A stretch of DNA of 57,306 nucleotides from DAONDZ01 sp964517555 (GCA_964517555.1 CAZFEF010000003.1:1-57306); one strand, 5' to 3'; positions 32,520 to 41,017 are shown, counted from the stretch's first letter. Program-made: numbers and translations. Notes: generated from the sequence alone by a model not told the origin.

Positions 32520-32575
32520 TAACGACTGGTTGTCTTTATAGGCAAATAACTCTTTAGAAATTAAAGAGGTCGTTA
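32520..32575 (+). promoter_or_regulatory. Nested stem in the tuf leader
   Basis: An outer stem TAACGAC (32520-32526) / GTCGTTA (32569-32575) encloses an inner hairpin CTCTTTA (32550-32556) / TAAAGAG (32562-32568) with a 5-nt loop. The inner and outer 3' strands are directly adjacent, so the helices can stack. The structure ends 9 nt before the tuf ATG. It has no terminator T-run, so control of translation is more likely. Confidence 0.5.
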
Positions 32576-32584
32576 ATAAAAAAC

Positions 32585-33772
32585 ATGGCAGAAGTTTTTC
32601 AAAGAACTAAACCCCATGTCAACGTTGGTACTATTGGCCACGTTGATCATGGTAAAACTACCTTAACCGCCGCTATTTTAAGTGTGGCTGCTGCTCAAGG
32701 TATGAAAGCTACTAAGAAAGGCGTTGATGACATTGATAATGCTCCAGAAGAGAAGCAAAGAGGTATTACTATCGCTACTTCTCATCAGGAATATGAAACT
32801 GCTACTCGTCATTATGCTCACGTTGACTGTCCTGGACACGCTGATTATGTCAAGAACATGATCACCGGTGCCGCTCAAATGGACGGTGCTATTTTGGTAG
32901 TAGCTGCTACTGATGGTCCTATGCCTCAGACTCGCGAACACATTTTGTTGGCTCGTCAGGTAGGTGTGCCGTATATCGTTGTTTTCTTGAACAAGTGCGA
33001 TATGGTTGAGGACAAAGAGTTGATCGACTTAGTAGAAGAAGAAATCCGCGACCTATTGAAGAAATGGGAATTCCCGGGTGACACTACTCCGATCATTCGC
33101 GGTTCTGCTCTAAAAGTTCTAGAGAACCCGGCCGGTCCTGATGCTCAACCGATTGTTGACCTATTGAAGGCCTTGGATGAATTTATCCCAGAGCCAAAAC
33201 GTGAAATTGAAAAGCCATTCTTGATGCCGGTAGAAGATATCTTCTCTATCGAAGGCCGCGGTACCGTGGTCACTGGTAGAATCGAAAGAGGCCAGATCAA
33301 GGTGGGCGAAGAAGTCGAGATCGTTGGTTTAATGGATACCAAGAAAACCACTGTGATCGGCGTTGAAATGTTTAACAAGCAGTTAGAAAGCGGTATGGCT
33401 GGTGATAACGCTGGATTACTTATCCGCGGCACCAAGAAGGATGAAGTAGAACGCGGTCAGGTTTTAGCCAAGCCGGGTTCTGTTTCTCCTCATACTGATT
33501 TCGAAGCTGAAGTCTATATTTTGGGCAAGGATGAAGGCGGTCGTCATAAACCTTTCTTTAAGGGTTATAAGCCGCAATTCTATATCCGTACCACTGATGT
33601 TACCGGTGAGATCGAATTACCGGCTGGCACCGAGATGGTAATGCCTGGCGACACTGTTAATTTGACCATCAAATTGATCGCTCCGATCGCTTTGGAGGAA
33701 AAACAGAGATTCGCTATCCGCGAAGGCGGCCGCACTGTTGGTGCTGGTGTCGTCACTAAGATTATCAAGTAA
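32585..33772 (+). CDS. tuf: Elongation factor Tu
   Basis: A 395-aa GTPase that delivers aminoacyl-tRNA. GHVDHGKTT is near residues 19-27, DCPGHADY near 81-88, NKCD near 136-139 and GSALK near 174-178. All three domains are present and the length is standard. It is preceded by the nested stem at 32520-32575 and followed by a GC-rich hairpin. Confidence 0.98.
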   Translation: MAEVFQRTKPHVNVGTIGHVDHGKTTLTAAILSVAAAQGMKATKKGVDDIDNAPEEKQRGITIATSHQEYETATRHYAHVDCPGHADYVKNMITGAAQMDGAILVVAATDGPMPQTREHILLARQVGVPYIVVFLNKCDMVEDKELIDLVEEEIRDLLKKWEFPGDTTPIIRGSALKVLENPAGPDAQPIVDLLKALDEFIPEPKREIEKPFLMPVEDIFSIEGRGTVVTGRIERGQIKVGEEVEIVGLMDTKKTTVIGVEMFNKQLESGMAGDNAGLLIRGTKKDEVERGQVLAKPGSVSPHTDFEAEVYILGKDEGGRHKPFFKGYKPQFYIRTTDVTGEIELPAGTEMVMPGDTVNLTIKLIAPIALEEKQRFAIREGGRTVGAGVVTKIIK

Positions 33773-33780
33773 TCACTTAG

Positions 33781-33802
33781 GCTCGCTCTATATAGGGCGA
33801 GC
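33781..33802 (+). terminator. Hairpin between tuf and rpsJ (weak terminator or processing site)
   Basis: A 9-bp stem GCTCGCTCT / AGGGCGAGC with a 4-nt loop including one G-U pair, 8 nt after tuf. Only a poor T-run follows (TTGTAGTGTTT), so it may only partially terminate or may stabilise the tuf mRNA end. Confidence 0.5.
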
Positions 33803-33832
33803 TTGTAGTGTTTATTTAAAGCACATTATACT

Positions 33833-34177
33833 ATGGCAGAGACTAAAAAAACCAAAGAAAAAGAAGGCGAAAAACAAAGAATCCGTATCAAGATCAAGGC
33901 TTTTGATCATAAGATTATCGATCAATCGACTAAGACTATTATGGAAACTGCCCAACGGACCGACGCTCAGATTTTCGGACCGATCCCGCTACCGACCGAG
34001 AAACGGAAATATACCGTTAATCGTTCCACTTTTGTCCACAAGGACGCTCGGGATCAATATGAAATGCGAGTGCACAAGCGTTTGATTGATATCGTTGACC
34101 CTAACCAGAAGACGATTGAAGATTTGACCAACTTGAGTCTGCCGGCCGGTGTTGACTTGGAGATTAAAATGCAGTAA
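33833..34177 (+). CDS. rpsJ: Ribosomal protein uS10
   Basis: A 114-aa 30S head protein (also NusE in antitermination elsewhere). RIRIKIKAFDHKIIDQSTKTI near 20-40, GPIPLPTEKRKYTVNRSTFVHK near 58-79 and HKRLIDI near 90-96 are conserved. It has a short charged N-terminal extension of about 15 residues. It starts the S10 gene set. Confidence 0.96.
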   Translation: MAETKKTKEKEGEKQRIRIKIKAFDHKIIDQSTKTIMETAQRTDAQIFGPIPLPTEKRKYTVNRSTFVHKDARDQYEMRVHKRLIDIVDPNQKTIEDLTNLSLPAGVDLEIKMQ

Positions 34178-34393
34178 ATTGTATTCGTTGAAATTTTTTA
34201 GACTTTTTTGCTCGGTTAAAGTAATTCTCTTGGGAAAATGCTTTAAGCGAAATAAAAAGTTTTAGAGGAGGTAAACCTAAATTACTATAATCAAATAACA
34301 TTAGCGCCGATCATTGTGCGACGGCCATTGTTTTGAGTAATTGTAATTTTAGCTGGTTTACTCGACCAGTTTTTATTTTTCAAATTTTCTGTT
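34178..34393 (+). promoter_or_regulatory. 216-nt leader upstream of rplC with alternative hairpins
   Basis: This is the longest gap in the ribosomal run. A terminator-like hairpin CTGGTT (34353-34358) / GACCAG (34364-34369) is followed by TTTTTTATTTTT. An 8-bp alternative stem TTGAGTAA (34333-34340) / TTACTCGA (34358-34365, one G-U) uses part of the same bases, so the two exclude each other. A GAGGAGGT and a TATAAT also occur upstream without an attached ORF. This resembles an attenuator controlling rplC and downstream genes. Confidence 0.5.
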
Positions 34394-35170
34394 ATGAAAT
34401 TTATTTTAGGAAACAAATCAAATATGACCCAAGTTTGGGTAAACGACAAGGTGATCGGCGTTACTCCGATTCAAGCCGGTCCTTGCGTGATTACTCAGAT
34501 TAAAACTAAGGATAACGATGGTTATCAAGCTTTGCAGTTGGGTTTTGGTTTCCGCAAGGAAAAGAATATCCGCAAACCGCAATTGGGCCATCTCCTGAAG
34601 AGTGCCGCTAAGAATGTTCGCCATTTGCGTGAATTTACCGTTGAATCTTTGCCAGAGGTTAAATTGGGCGACGTAGTCAAAGTTGATACCTTTGCTGTTG
34701 GTGATATTGTTGCAGTTACTGGAGTTTCTAAAGGAAAAGGTTTTCAGGGCGTAGTTAAACGTCATGGCTTCCATGGTTTTAGAAAGACTCATGGCAACAA
34801 GGATCAAGAGAGACATTCTGGTTCAGTGGGACCTAAGGGCCCGGCCCATGTTTTTAAAGGAACTCGAATGGGTGGTCATATGGGCGACGCTCAGGTGACT
34901 ACCACTAATTTAGAAGTAATTTCCATCGATACTGACAACAATATTTTATATCTTAAAGGAGCCGTGCCGGGTAGCGTCAACTCTTTGATCATGATTAAAG
35001 GCGCCGGCGATTTAAAGATTGCTCAACCTGAAACCACTCCAGTGGTAGAAGTCAAGGAAGAGGTTGTTGTTACCGAAGCGGAAGCCCCAGTTGTTGAGGC
35101 CGAAGAACAGCCAACCGAGCCAGTAGCTAACCCTGAGGCCGAAGCTGAGACTGAAAATAAAACTGCTTAA
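34394..35170 (+). CDS. rplC: Ribosomal protein uL3 with acidic C-terminal tail
   Basis: A 258-aa large-subunit assembly initiator. Core signals are GVTPIQAGPC near 23-32, VTGVSKGKGFQGVVKRHGF near 112-130 and RMGGHMGDAQVTT near 159-171. Residues ~212-258 form an extra acidic Val/Glu/Pro/Ala-rich tail that ordinary uL3 (about 205-210 aa) lacks. Confidence 0.96.
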   Translation: MKFILGNKSNMTQVWVNDKVIGVTPIQAGPCVITQIKTKDNDGYQALQLGFGFRKEKNIRKPQLGHLLKSAAKNVRHLREFTVESLPEVKLGDVVKVDTFAVGDIVAVTGVSKGKGFQGVVKRHGFHGFRKTHGNKDQERHSGSVGPKGPAHVFKGTRMGGHMGDAQVTTTNLEVISIDTDNNILYLKGAVPGSVNSLIMIKGAGDLKIAQPETTPVVEVKEEVVVTEAEAPVVEAEEQPTEPVANPEAEAETENKTA

Positions 35171-35174
35171 TTTT

Positions 35175-35825
35175 ATGTCTATTAAGACCAATTTATACAA
35201 TTTTCAAGCTGAAGCCGTGGGTAATATTGAATTATCCGACAAAGTTTTTGGCGTGACTTTCAATAATGATTTAGTGCACCAAGCCATGGTTTGCCAGTCG
35301 AACAACGAACGTCAGGTTTTGGCTCATACCAAAACTAAGTCCGAAGTCCGGGGTGGCGGCAAGAAGCCGTGGCGACAAAAGGGAACTGGACGAGCTCGTT
35401 CCGGGTCCAGCCGCTCTCCTTTATGGATTGGCGGTGGTATCACTTTTGGTCCGCGCAAAGATCGTAATTTTAAACAGAATATCAACCAGAAGATGAAGCA
35501 GAAGGCGCTACTAATGGTCCTATCCGACAAGGCTAAAAATAATAGTTTGGCAATTTTGGAGAATTTAGAGATGAAAGAATTTAAAACCAGGACTATTAAC
35601 AGCCTGATTAAGGCTTTAGAAACTAAGGTCTGGCAGAATTCACGTCGCAGTGTTTTGTTGATTAATGATGACAGATCTGAGACTCTGAAATATTCTTCCC
35701 GCAATTTAGCCGATGTGGAAATTATCAATTTGGAAAATATCAATATTTTAGACTTGCTTCATTTCCGTAACTTAGTCATCAGTCAATCAGGCTTGAAAAA
35801 ATTGGAGCAAATTTATTCTAAATAA
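35175..35825 (+). CDS. rplD: Ribosomal protein uL4
   Basis: A 216-aa exit-tunnel protein and, in E. coli, the S10 operon repressor. The extended loop GGGKKPWRQKGTGRARSGS is near 57-75 and is conserved. It starts 4 nt after rplC. Given the leader upstream of rplC, L4-mediated feedback is a possibility, but the known E. coli leader sits before rpsJ. Confidence 0.96.
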   Translation: MSIKTNLYNFQAEAVGNIELSDKVFGVTFNNDLVHQAMVCQSNNERQVLAHTKTKSEVRGGGKKPWRQKGTGRARSGSSRSPLWIGGGITFGPRKDRNFKQNINQKMKQKALLMVLSDKAKNNSLAILENLEMKEFKTRTINSLIKALETKVWQNSRRSVLLINDDRSETLKYSSRNLADVEIINLENINILDLLHFRNLVISQSGLKKLEQIYSK

Positions 35826-35830
35826 TCTTT

Positions 35831-36256
35831 ATGGCATCAATATTTAATAAAAAAACTAAAGACGATTCTCAGGTTAAAAAAGTTCAGGCTGACAAGTCAG
35901 AATCGACCATGAAAGATTTATATTCTGCTGAAAAGAGCGCCAAGACTCCGGTAGCCAAGAAAAAATTGGGTACCAGAGCTGATCAGATTCTGTTGAAGCC
36001 GGTAGTAACCGAAAAGGCAACTAATCTAAGCTCTAGAAATCAATATGTTTTCTTGGTAGCCAAAGGAGCTAATAAGATTGAAGTCGCTAAAGCCATTACC
36101 GCTGTTTATGGTGTTAAACCTTTAAGTGTTAATATGGTTAATATTAAGGGCAAGAAAGTTTATCGCGGTCGAACTGTCGGAGTCAGAAAAGATATTCGCA
36201 AAGCGATTGTTACTTTAGCTAAAAATGATAGTATTCAAATTTACGAAGGCGTTTAA
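35831..36256 (+). CDS. rplW: Ribosomal protein uL23 with N-terminal extension
   Basis: A 141-aa exit-tunnel rim protein that docks SRP and trigger factor. The core begins near residue 50 (ADQILLKPVVTEKATNL) and includes VYGVKPLSVNMVN and KGKKVYRGRTVGVRKD. Residues 1-48 are an additional Lys/Ser-rich extension. Confidence 0.95.
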   Translation: MASIFNKKTKDDSQVKKVQADKSESTMKDLYSAEKSAKTPVAKKKLGTRADQILLKPVVTEKATNLSSRNQYVFLVAKGANKIEVAKAITAVYGVKPLSVNMVNIKGKKVYRGRTVGVRKDIRKAIVTLAKNDSIQIYEGV

Positions 36257-36268
36257 TGAATTATTAAT

Positions 36269-37105
36269 ATGGGTATCAAAAAGGTAAAACCAACTACTCC
36301 TGGACGACGCGAAATCACTTTCGATGATTTTGCTGATGTCACTAAGAAGAAACCGGAGAAAGCTTTGGTAATTATCAAAAAGAAAAATAGTGGCCGCAAC
36401 GCTCAAGGTAAGATCACCGTTCGTCATCGCGGCGGCGGTGTTAAGCGCTATATTCGTTTAGTTGATTATAAGCGAGATAAGTTTGGCGTGCCGGCAGTGG
36501 TTAAAGCAATTGAGCATGACCCTAATCGTGGCGCTCGTTTGGCCTTATTGCATTATGTTGATGGTGCTAAGAGTTATATCATCGCTCCAGTAGGATTGAA
36601 GGTGGGTGATACCATTTTAAGCTCTAAAGAATTGATTGAGATAAAGACTGGCAATGCTATGCCGGTAAAATATCTTCCGGCTGGCGTGGCTGTTTATAAT
36701 ATTGAATTGGAACCGGGCCAGGGCGGGAAAATTGCTCGGGGCGCTGGTAACGTTGTTTATGTCATGGGTGTGGAAGGAAAATATGCCCAATTAAAGATGC
36801 CTTCCGGAGAAATCCGTTTAGTTAAGAAAGATTGTTTATGTACCGTTGGTCAGGTTAGCAATCCCGACAAGATGCATATTGTTATCGGTTTTGCCGGGCG
36901 CAATCGTCGTCTCGGTATTCGCCCGACCGTTCGTGGTACTGCTATGAATCCTAAGGACCATCCTCATGGTGGTGGTGAAGGCAAGCAGTCAATCGGTTTG
37001 AAATATCCGAAAACTCTATGGGGTAAGCACGCCTTAGGGGTTAAGACCAGAAAACTAAAACGCTCTAATCGTTTGATTGTTAAGCGGCGTTCTAGAAATA
37101 AATAA
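36269..37105 (+). CDS. rplB: Ribosomal protein uL2
   Basis: A 278-aa 23S-binding protein near the peptidyl-transferase centre. GRNAQGKITVRHRGGG near 43-58, GQGGKIARGAGN near 150-161, and the C-terminal RGTAMNPKDHPHGGGEG with the conserved histidine are present. The length is standard. Confidence 0.97.
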   Translation: MGIKKVKPTTPGRREITFDDFADVTKKKPEKALVIIKKKNSGRNAQGKITVRHRGGGVKRYIRLVDYKRDKFGVPAVVKAIEHDPNRGARLALLHYVDGAKSYIIAPVGLKVGDTILSSKELIEIKTGNAMPVKYLPAGVAVYNIELEPGQGGKIARGAGNVVYVMGVEGKYAQLKMPSGEIRLVKKDCLCTVGQVSNPDKMHIVIGFAGRNRRLGIRPTVRGTAMNPKDHPHGGGEGKQSIGLKYPKTLWGKHALGVKTRKLKRSNRLIVKRRSRNK

Positions 37106-37116
37106 TATTTATTCAT

Positions 37117-37395
37117 ATGGCGAGAAGCTTAAAAAAAGGACCATACGTTAATGAAAGATTGATCAAGAAATTGCAGGCTTTGACTCCGGGCGATAAAACC
37201 GTGGTCAAGACTTGGGATAGATCTTGCACTGTCACTCCGGAAATGGTTAACTACACTATCGGCGTTCACAACGGCAAACAGCATGTGCCGGTATATATTG
37301 TCGAAAATATGATCGGTCATCGCTTGGGCGAATTCTCCCATACTCGGAAATTTGTTTCCCATGGCGGCAAGATGGCCAAAGAACAGAAAAAATAA
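37117..37395 (+). CDS. rpsS: Ribosomal protein uS19
   Basis: A 92-aa 30S head protein. MARSLKKGPYVNERL, WDRSCTVTPEMVNYTIGVHNGK and HRLGEFSHTRKFVSHGGK are canonical. It lies 11 nt after rplB and 9 nt before rplV. Confidence 0.97.
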   Translation: MARSLKKGPYVNERLIKKLQALTPGDKTVVKTWDRSCTVTPEMVNYTIGVHNGKQHVPVYIVENMIGHRLGEFSHTRKFVSHGGKMAKEQKK

Positions 37396-37404
37396 TCATA
37401 TCAT

Positions 37405-37980
37405 ATGGAAATTAAGGCTAGATTAAACGATTTACGAATTTCTGACCGCAAGGCTCGCTTGGTGGTTGATTTAGTTCGCAATCTAAAAACCGATAAGGCT
37501 TTAGCTCAATTATCTTTTATCAACAAGAAGTCTACCGACCCGATTGCTAAACTGATCAAGTCCGCGATTGCTAACGCTGTCAATAATTATGAACTGGATG
37601 CTGATAATCTATATGTTAAAGCTATTCGGGTTGATCAAGGCAAGACTTTGAAGCGTTGGATGCCTCGCGCTCACGGTCGCGCCACCACTATTCGCAAGCG
37701 TTCCTGTCATATTGATTTGATTTTGGCTGAGATTAAAGATAGCGGCAAGAAAGAAGCTAAAAAAGCTAAGGCTGAAAAGCCGGTAAAGCTAGAAACACTG
37801 GTTAATGCTAAGGCCGCTCCGGCTCCGGAAAAAGTTAAAGTTAGCAAGAAACAAGTTAAAGATAGCGAGGAAGTAGTTAAGGAAGAGGATCCGAGAAATT
37901 CCGGCCGTCGAGGTCATGCCAAGATGGAGGGATCGGGCCGTGGTTTTGCCAGTCGCATGTTTAATCGTAAATCTGGTTAA
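37405..37980 (+). CDS. rplV: Ribosomal protein uL22 with C-terminal extension
   Basis: A 191-aa tunnel-lining protein. The core is residues 1-115 (ARLNDLRISDRKARLVVDLVR; GKTLKRWMPRAHGRATTIRKR). A further ~75 residues rich in Lys, Ala, Pro and Glu follow and end with an Arg/Gly-rich patch. Ordinary uL22 is about 110-120 aa. Confidence 0.95.
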   Translation: MEIKARLNDLRISDRKARLVVDLVRNLKTDKALAQLSFINKKSTDPIAKLIKSAIANAVNNYELDADNLYVKAIRVDQGKTLKRWMPRAHGRATTIRKRSCHIDLILAEIKDSGKKEAKKAKAEKPVKLETLVNAKAAPAPEKVKVSKKQVKDSEEVVKEEDPRNSGRRGHAKMEGSGRGFASRMFNRKSG

Positions 37981-37993
37981 TTAATTATCATAT

Positions 37994-38659
37994 ATGGGTA
38001 AGAAAATAAATCCAAAAGCAATTCGCATCGGTGTCGTTAAGCCTTGGCCCTCACTTTGGTTTAGCCGGGGCGAGAAATATATTAGCCAGGTAAAGCAAGA
38101 TGTGCAGATGCGCAAGTTCTTATTGAAGAATTATAAGGAAGCTGGTGTTGACCGAGTGGAGATTGCTCGCGGGGCTAATAAGATTAATGTTGATATCCAT
38201 ACTGCTAAGCCGGGAGTTTTGATCGGTCGCGGTGGTAACGGCATTGAAGAACTAAAGAAGAAACTACACCGTCAATTCTTATCTAACCCATCTGGCATTC
38301 GTCCTAGCGATGTTAATATCAACATTAAAGAAGTAACTCAGCCAGGTTTAAGCGCTCAAATAGCGGTTCAGCAAATGATCTTAGATATTGAAAAAAGAAC
38401 TCCTTTCCGCAAGGTAATGAAGCAGACCATTTCTAAAATAGAAAGAGCCGGCGGTTTAGGTGTTAAAGTTTGTATTTCTGGCCGACTAAACGGAGCAGAG
38501 ATTGCTCGTACCGAGAAGTTGACTGTAGGCAAATTGCCGTTGAGTACTATTCGGGCCGATATTGATTACGCTCGGGGTGTGGCTCATACCACTTATGGTG
38601 CTATCGGTGTTAAGGTTTGGGTCTATAAAGGTGAGATTTTTGATAAAAATAAAAAGTAA
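37994..38659 (+). CDS. rpsC: Ribosomal protein uS3
   Basis: A 221-aa mRNA-entry protein. MGKKINPKAIRIGV is the standard start, the KH domain has PGVLIGRGGNGIEELKKKL near 74-92, and the C-terminal domain has GRLNGAEIARTEKLTVGKLPL near 160-180. Confidence 0.97.
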   Translation: MGKKINPKAIRIGVVKPWPSLWFSRGEKYISQVKQDVQMRKFLLKNYKEAGVDRVEIARGANKINVDIHTAKPGVLIGRGGNGIEELKKKLHRQFLSNPSGIRPSDVNINIKEVTQPGLSAQIAVQQMILDIEKRTPFRKVMKQTISKIERAGGLGVKVCISGRLNGAEIARTEKLTVGKLPLSTIRADIDYARGVAHTTYGAIGVKVWVYKGEIFDKNKK

Positions 38660-38670
38660 AGAATTCAAAT

Positions 38671-39078
38671 ATGTTAATGCCCAAGAAAACCAAATTTAGA
38701 AAAAGTCATAAGGGCCGCAAAGGCGGCAAGGCTAGCTCCAAGCTAAGTGTTAGCTTTGGTTCCTATGGCTTAAAAGCTTTGGGTAGTCACTGGATTACGG
38801 CTAGACAGATTGAAGCCGCTAGAAGGGTAATGACTAAATATACCAAGAAAAGTGGTAAGATTTGGATTCGAATTTTTCCGGACAAACCGGTAACCGATCA
38901 CGGCAATGAATCAACTATGGGTGGCGGTAAAGGTGCTGTTGATTACTATGTAGTCGTTATTCATCCGGGTATGGTTTTGTTTGAAATGGATGGTGTGCCA
39001 GAGGAAATGGCCAAAGAAGCTTTAGAGGCCGCCGCTTATAAATTACCGATTAAGTGTCAATTTGTTAAACGTAGCTAG
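38671..39078 (+). CDS. rplP: Ribosomal protein uL16
   Basis: A 135-aa large-subunit protein near the A-site tRNA. MLMPKKTKFRKSHKGR is the canonical start and supports the first ATG rather than the one six bases on. WITARQIEAARRVMTKYTKKSGKIWIRIFPDKPVT is highly conserved. Confidence 0.97.
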   Translation: MLMPKKTKFRKSHKGRKGGKASSKLSVSFGSYGLKALGSHWITARQIEAARRVMTKYTKKSGKIWIRIFPDKPVTDHGNESTMGGGKGAVDYYVVVIHPGMVLFEMDGVPEEMAKEALEAAAYKLPIKCQFVKRS

Positions 39079-39083
39079 CTTAT

Positions 39084-39284
39084 ATGGAATATAAAGAACT
39101 AAAAACTAAGACTGAAAGCGAATTGAATAAGATGTTGGCCGAAGAGCGTTCTCGGCTAACTGAATTGCGCTTTAAGGATTCTAATCGGCAATTGAAAAAT
39201 GTCCGGGCCTTAAGAGCCGCTAAAAAAATGATCGCCATGATTATTACCGCTTTAAATGATTTAAAAAAGAAAGCTGTTAAATAA
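39084..39284 (+). CDS. rpmC: Ribosomal protein uL29
   Basis: A 66-aa two-helix protein at the tunnel exit. YKELKTKTESELNKMLAEER and LKNVRALRAAKKMIAMI match the family. Position between rplP and rpsQ is canonical. Confidence 0.94.
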   Translation: MEYKELKTKTESELNKMLAEERSRLTELRFKDSNRQLKNVRALRAAKKMIAMIITALNDLKKKAVK

Positions 39285-39292
39285 ATTATTAT

Positions 39293-39553
39293 ATGAAAGA
39301 AGTGCAATCCGCCGCCCCGGCGTTAATCCGAAAGAAGTTTAAAGGCGAAGTCGTTTCCGACAAGAACGACCAGACTATTATTGTTCGGGTAGAGCGGGTA
39401 AAAATTCACCCCAAATATCACAAACGTTATGTGGTCAGCCGCCGTTATAAGGTGCATGATCAAAAGAACGAGTTTAAAGTTGGAGATATCGTCAACTTCG
39501 TTGAGTGTCGGCCCCTAAGTCGAGACAAGCGATGGCGAGTAGTTAAGGCTTAA
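39293..39553 (+). CDS. rpsQ: Ribosomal protein uS17
   Basis: An 86-aa OB-fold 16S-binding protein. FKGEVVSDKNDQTIIVRVER near 16-35, HPKYHKRYVVSRRYKVHDQ and VGDIVNFVECRPLSRDKRWRVV are typical. Confidence 0.96.
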   Translation: MKEVQSAAPALIRKKFKGEVVSDKNDQTIIVRVERVKIHPKYHKRYVVSRRYKVHDQKNEFKVGDIVNFVECRPLSRDKRWRVVKA

Positions 39554-39557
39554 ATAT

Positions 39558-39929
39558 ATGATTCAAGTTCAAACTATATTAAAAGTAGCTGATAATTCTG
39601 GAGCTCGCTCCGTCTTGTGTATTAAGGTTTTGGGTGGTTACAAAAGACGTTATGCTCGAGTTGGAGATATTATCGTGGGAGCTGTGAAGTCGGCCACTCC
39701 GCATGCCGCTGTTAAGAAGAGCGATGTAGTCTATGCCGTAGTGGTTCGAACCCATAAAGAGATTCGTCGTCCCGATGGTTCCTATTTGCGCTTTGATGAT
39801 AATGCTTGTGTGATTATTGATAAGGAAAAGAAAGAGCCTAAAGGCAGTCGTATCTTTGGACCAGTAGCTCGCGAATTACGCCAGGCTGGTTACATGAAGA
39901 TTATCTCTTTAGCTCCTGAAGTTTTGTAA
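39558..39929 (+). CDS. rplN: Ribosomal protein uL14
   Basis: A 123-aa protein at an intersubunit bridge. MIQVQTILKVADNSGARSVLCIKVLGG is the family start, GSRIFGPVARELR is near 96-108, and the length is standard. It lies 4 nt after rpsQ. Confidence 0.97.
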   Translation: MIQVQTILKVADNSGARSVLCIKVLGGYKRRYARVGDIIVGAVKSATPHAAVKKSDVVYAVVVRTHKEIRRPDGSYLRFDDNACVIIDKEKKEPKGSRIFGPVARELRQAGYMKIISLAPEVL

Positions 39930-39949
39930 CTTAGTTTCATATTATTTTT

Positions 39950-40273
39950 ATGAATATCAAGAAAGAAGACAAAGTGAAGATTCTAGCTGGAAAAGATCGG
40001 GGCAAGACCGGTAAGGTTTTGCAAACCCTACCAGCTCAGGAGAAGCTCAGTGTCGAGGGTTTGAATCTTTTAATCAAGCATTTGCGCCCGCAACGTCGAG
40101 GAGAGAAGGGGCAGAGAATCGAATTCCCTCGTTTTATCGATGCTTCTAATGTAGCTTTGGTTTGCCCGAAATGCGGCAAGACTACCAGAATTGGCCATAA
40201 GCTAGTTAAAAGTGACGATGGCAAGGTTAAGAAATTCCGAGTTTGCAAGAAATGCGAACAAACTATCGATTAA
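39950..40273 (+). CDS. rplX: Ribosomal protein uL24 with zinc-ribbon-like end
   Basis: A 107-aa assembly initiator. The KOW motif is in KVKILAGKDRGKTGKVLQTLP near 8-28. The second half carries C-x2-C (CPKC near 73-76) and C-x2-C (CKKC near 99-102), suggesting a bound zinc. Confidence 0.95.
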   Translation: MNIKKEDKVKILAGKDRGKTGKVLQTLPAQEKLSVEGLNLLIKHLRPQRRGEKGQRIEFPRFIDASNVALVCPKCGKTTRIGHKLVKSDDGKVKKFRVCKKCEQTID

Positions 40274-40277
40274 ACAT

Positions 40278-40817
40278 ATGCGCTTAAAAGAAAAATATCA
40301 AAAAGAAATAGTTAAGGCCTTGAAAGATAAATTTGGCTACAAAAACGCGATGTTAGTTCCGCGGCTTTTGAAAGTGGTGATTAATGTCGGTTTTGGTAAG
40401 CAGGCTAAGGAAAAGGAAGTTGTTGATAGCGTAGAAAAGACCTTGTTGAAGATTTCCGGACAGAAACCGGTTTTTACCAAAGCCAAGAAATCAGTTTCCG
40501 CTTTTAAGGTTAGAGAAGGAATGGTTATTGGAGCGATGGTCACTTTGAGATCTGATCGAATGTATGATTTTATTGAAAAATTAGTTAATGTTTCTTTCCC
40601 GCGTGTGCGTGACTTCCGTGGTATTTCCGATAAAGCAGTTGATCGTCAGGGGAATTTAACCGTTGGCTTTAAAGAAAATCTACCTTTCCCGGAAATTCAC
40701 ATGGAAGAAGTCACTGCCATTCACGGTTTGGAAATTATTATTAATACCAATGCTCGTAACCGGGAAGCCGGCTTAGAGCTTTTCCGCCTTTTAGGCTTTC
40801 CTTTTAAGCAAAATTAA
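40278..40817 (+). CDS. rplE: Ribosomal protein uL5
   Basis: A 179-aa 5S rRNA-binding protein. The start is the ATG at 40278 (MRLKEKYQKEIVKALKDKFGY), 4 nt after rplX. The open frame extends 66 nt upstream, but only into rplX. Conserved blocks: KVVINVGFG near 34-42, KKSVSAFKVREGMVIGAMVTLR near 73-94, and DFRGIS near 115-120. Confidence 0.96.
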   Translation: MRLKEKYQKEIVKALKDKFGYKNAMLVPRLLKVVINVGFGKQAKEKEVVDSVEKTLLKISGQKPVFTKAKKSVSAFKVREGMVIGAMVTLRSDRMYDFIEKLVNVSFPRVRDFRGISDKAVDRQGNLTVGFKENLPFPEIHMEEVTAIHGLEIIINTNARNREAGLELFRLLGFPFKQN

Positions 40818-40831
40818 TTTTATTAATTTAT

Positions 40832-41017
40832 ATGGCTAGAACCGCCTTAATCGTAAAATCTAAGTTAAAACCGAAATTTTCTACCCGGAAGATAAATCGT
40901 TGCTGGCGCTGTGGTCGTTTGCATGGTTATATGCGCGACTTCAAGTTGTGCCGGATTTGTTTTCGGGAATTGGCTGACAACGGTGATTTACCGGGTATTA
41001 AGAAGGCTAGCTGGTAA
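40832..41017 (+). CDS. rpsN: Ribosomal protein uS14, zinc type
   Basis: A 61-aa short (C+) uS14 with CWRCGR ... CRICFRE, i.e. two C-x2-C pairs at about residues 24-27 and 40-43. It ends with the usual KKASW. Length and motif are standard for the zinc-binding form. Confidence 0.97.
   Translation: MARTALIVKSKLKPKFSTRKINRCWRCGRLHGYMRDFKLCRICFRELADNGDLPGIKKASW

Noticed and set aside
34260..34300. Small leader ORF with GAGGAGGT in the rplC leader
   Set aside because: No start codon follows the GAGGAGGT at a proper distance. The bases more likely belong to RNA structure.
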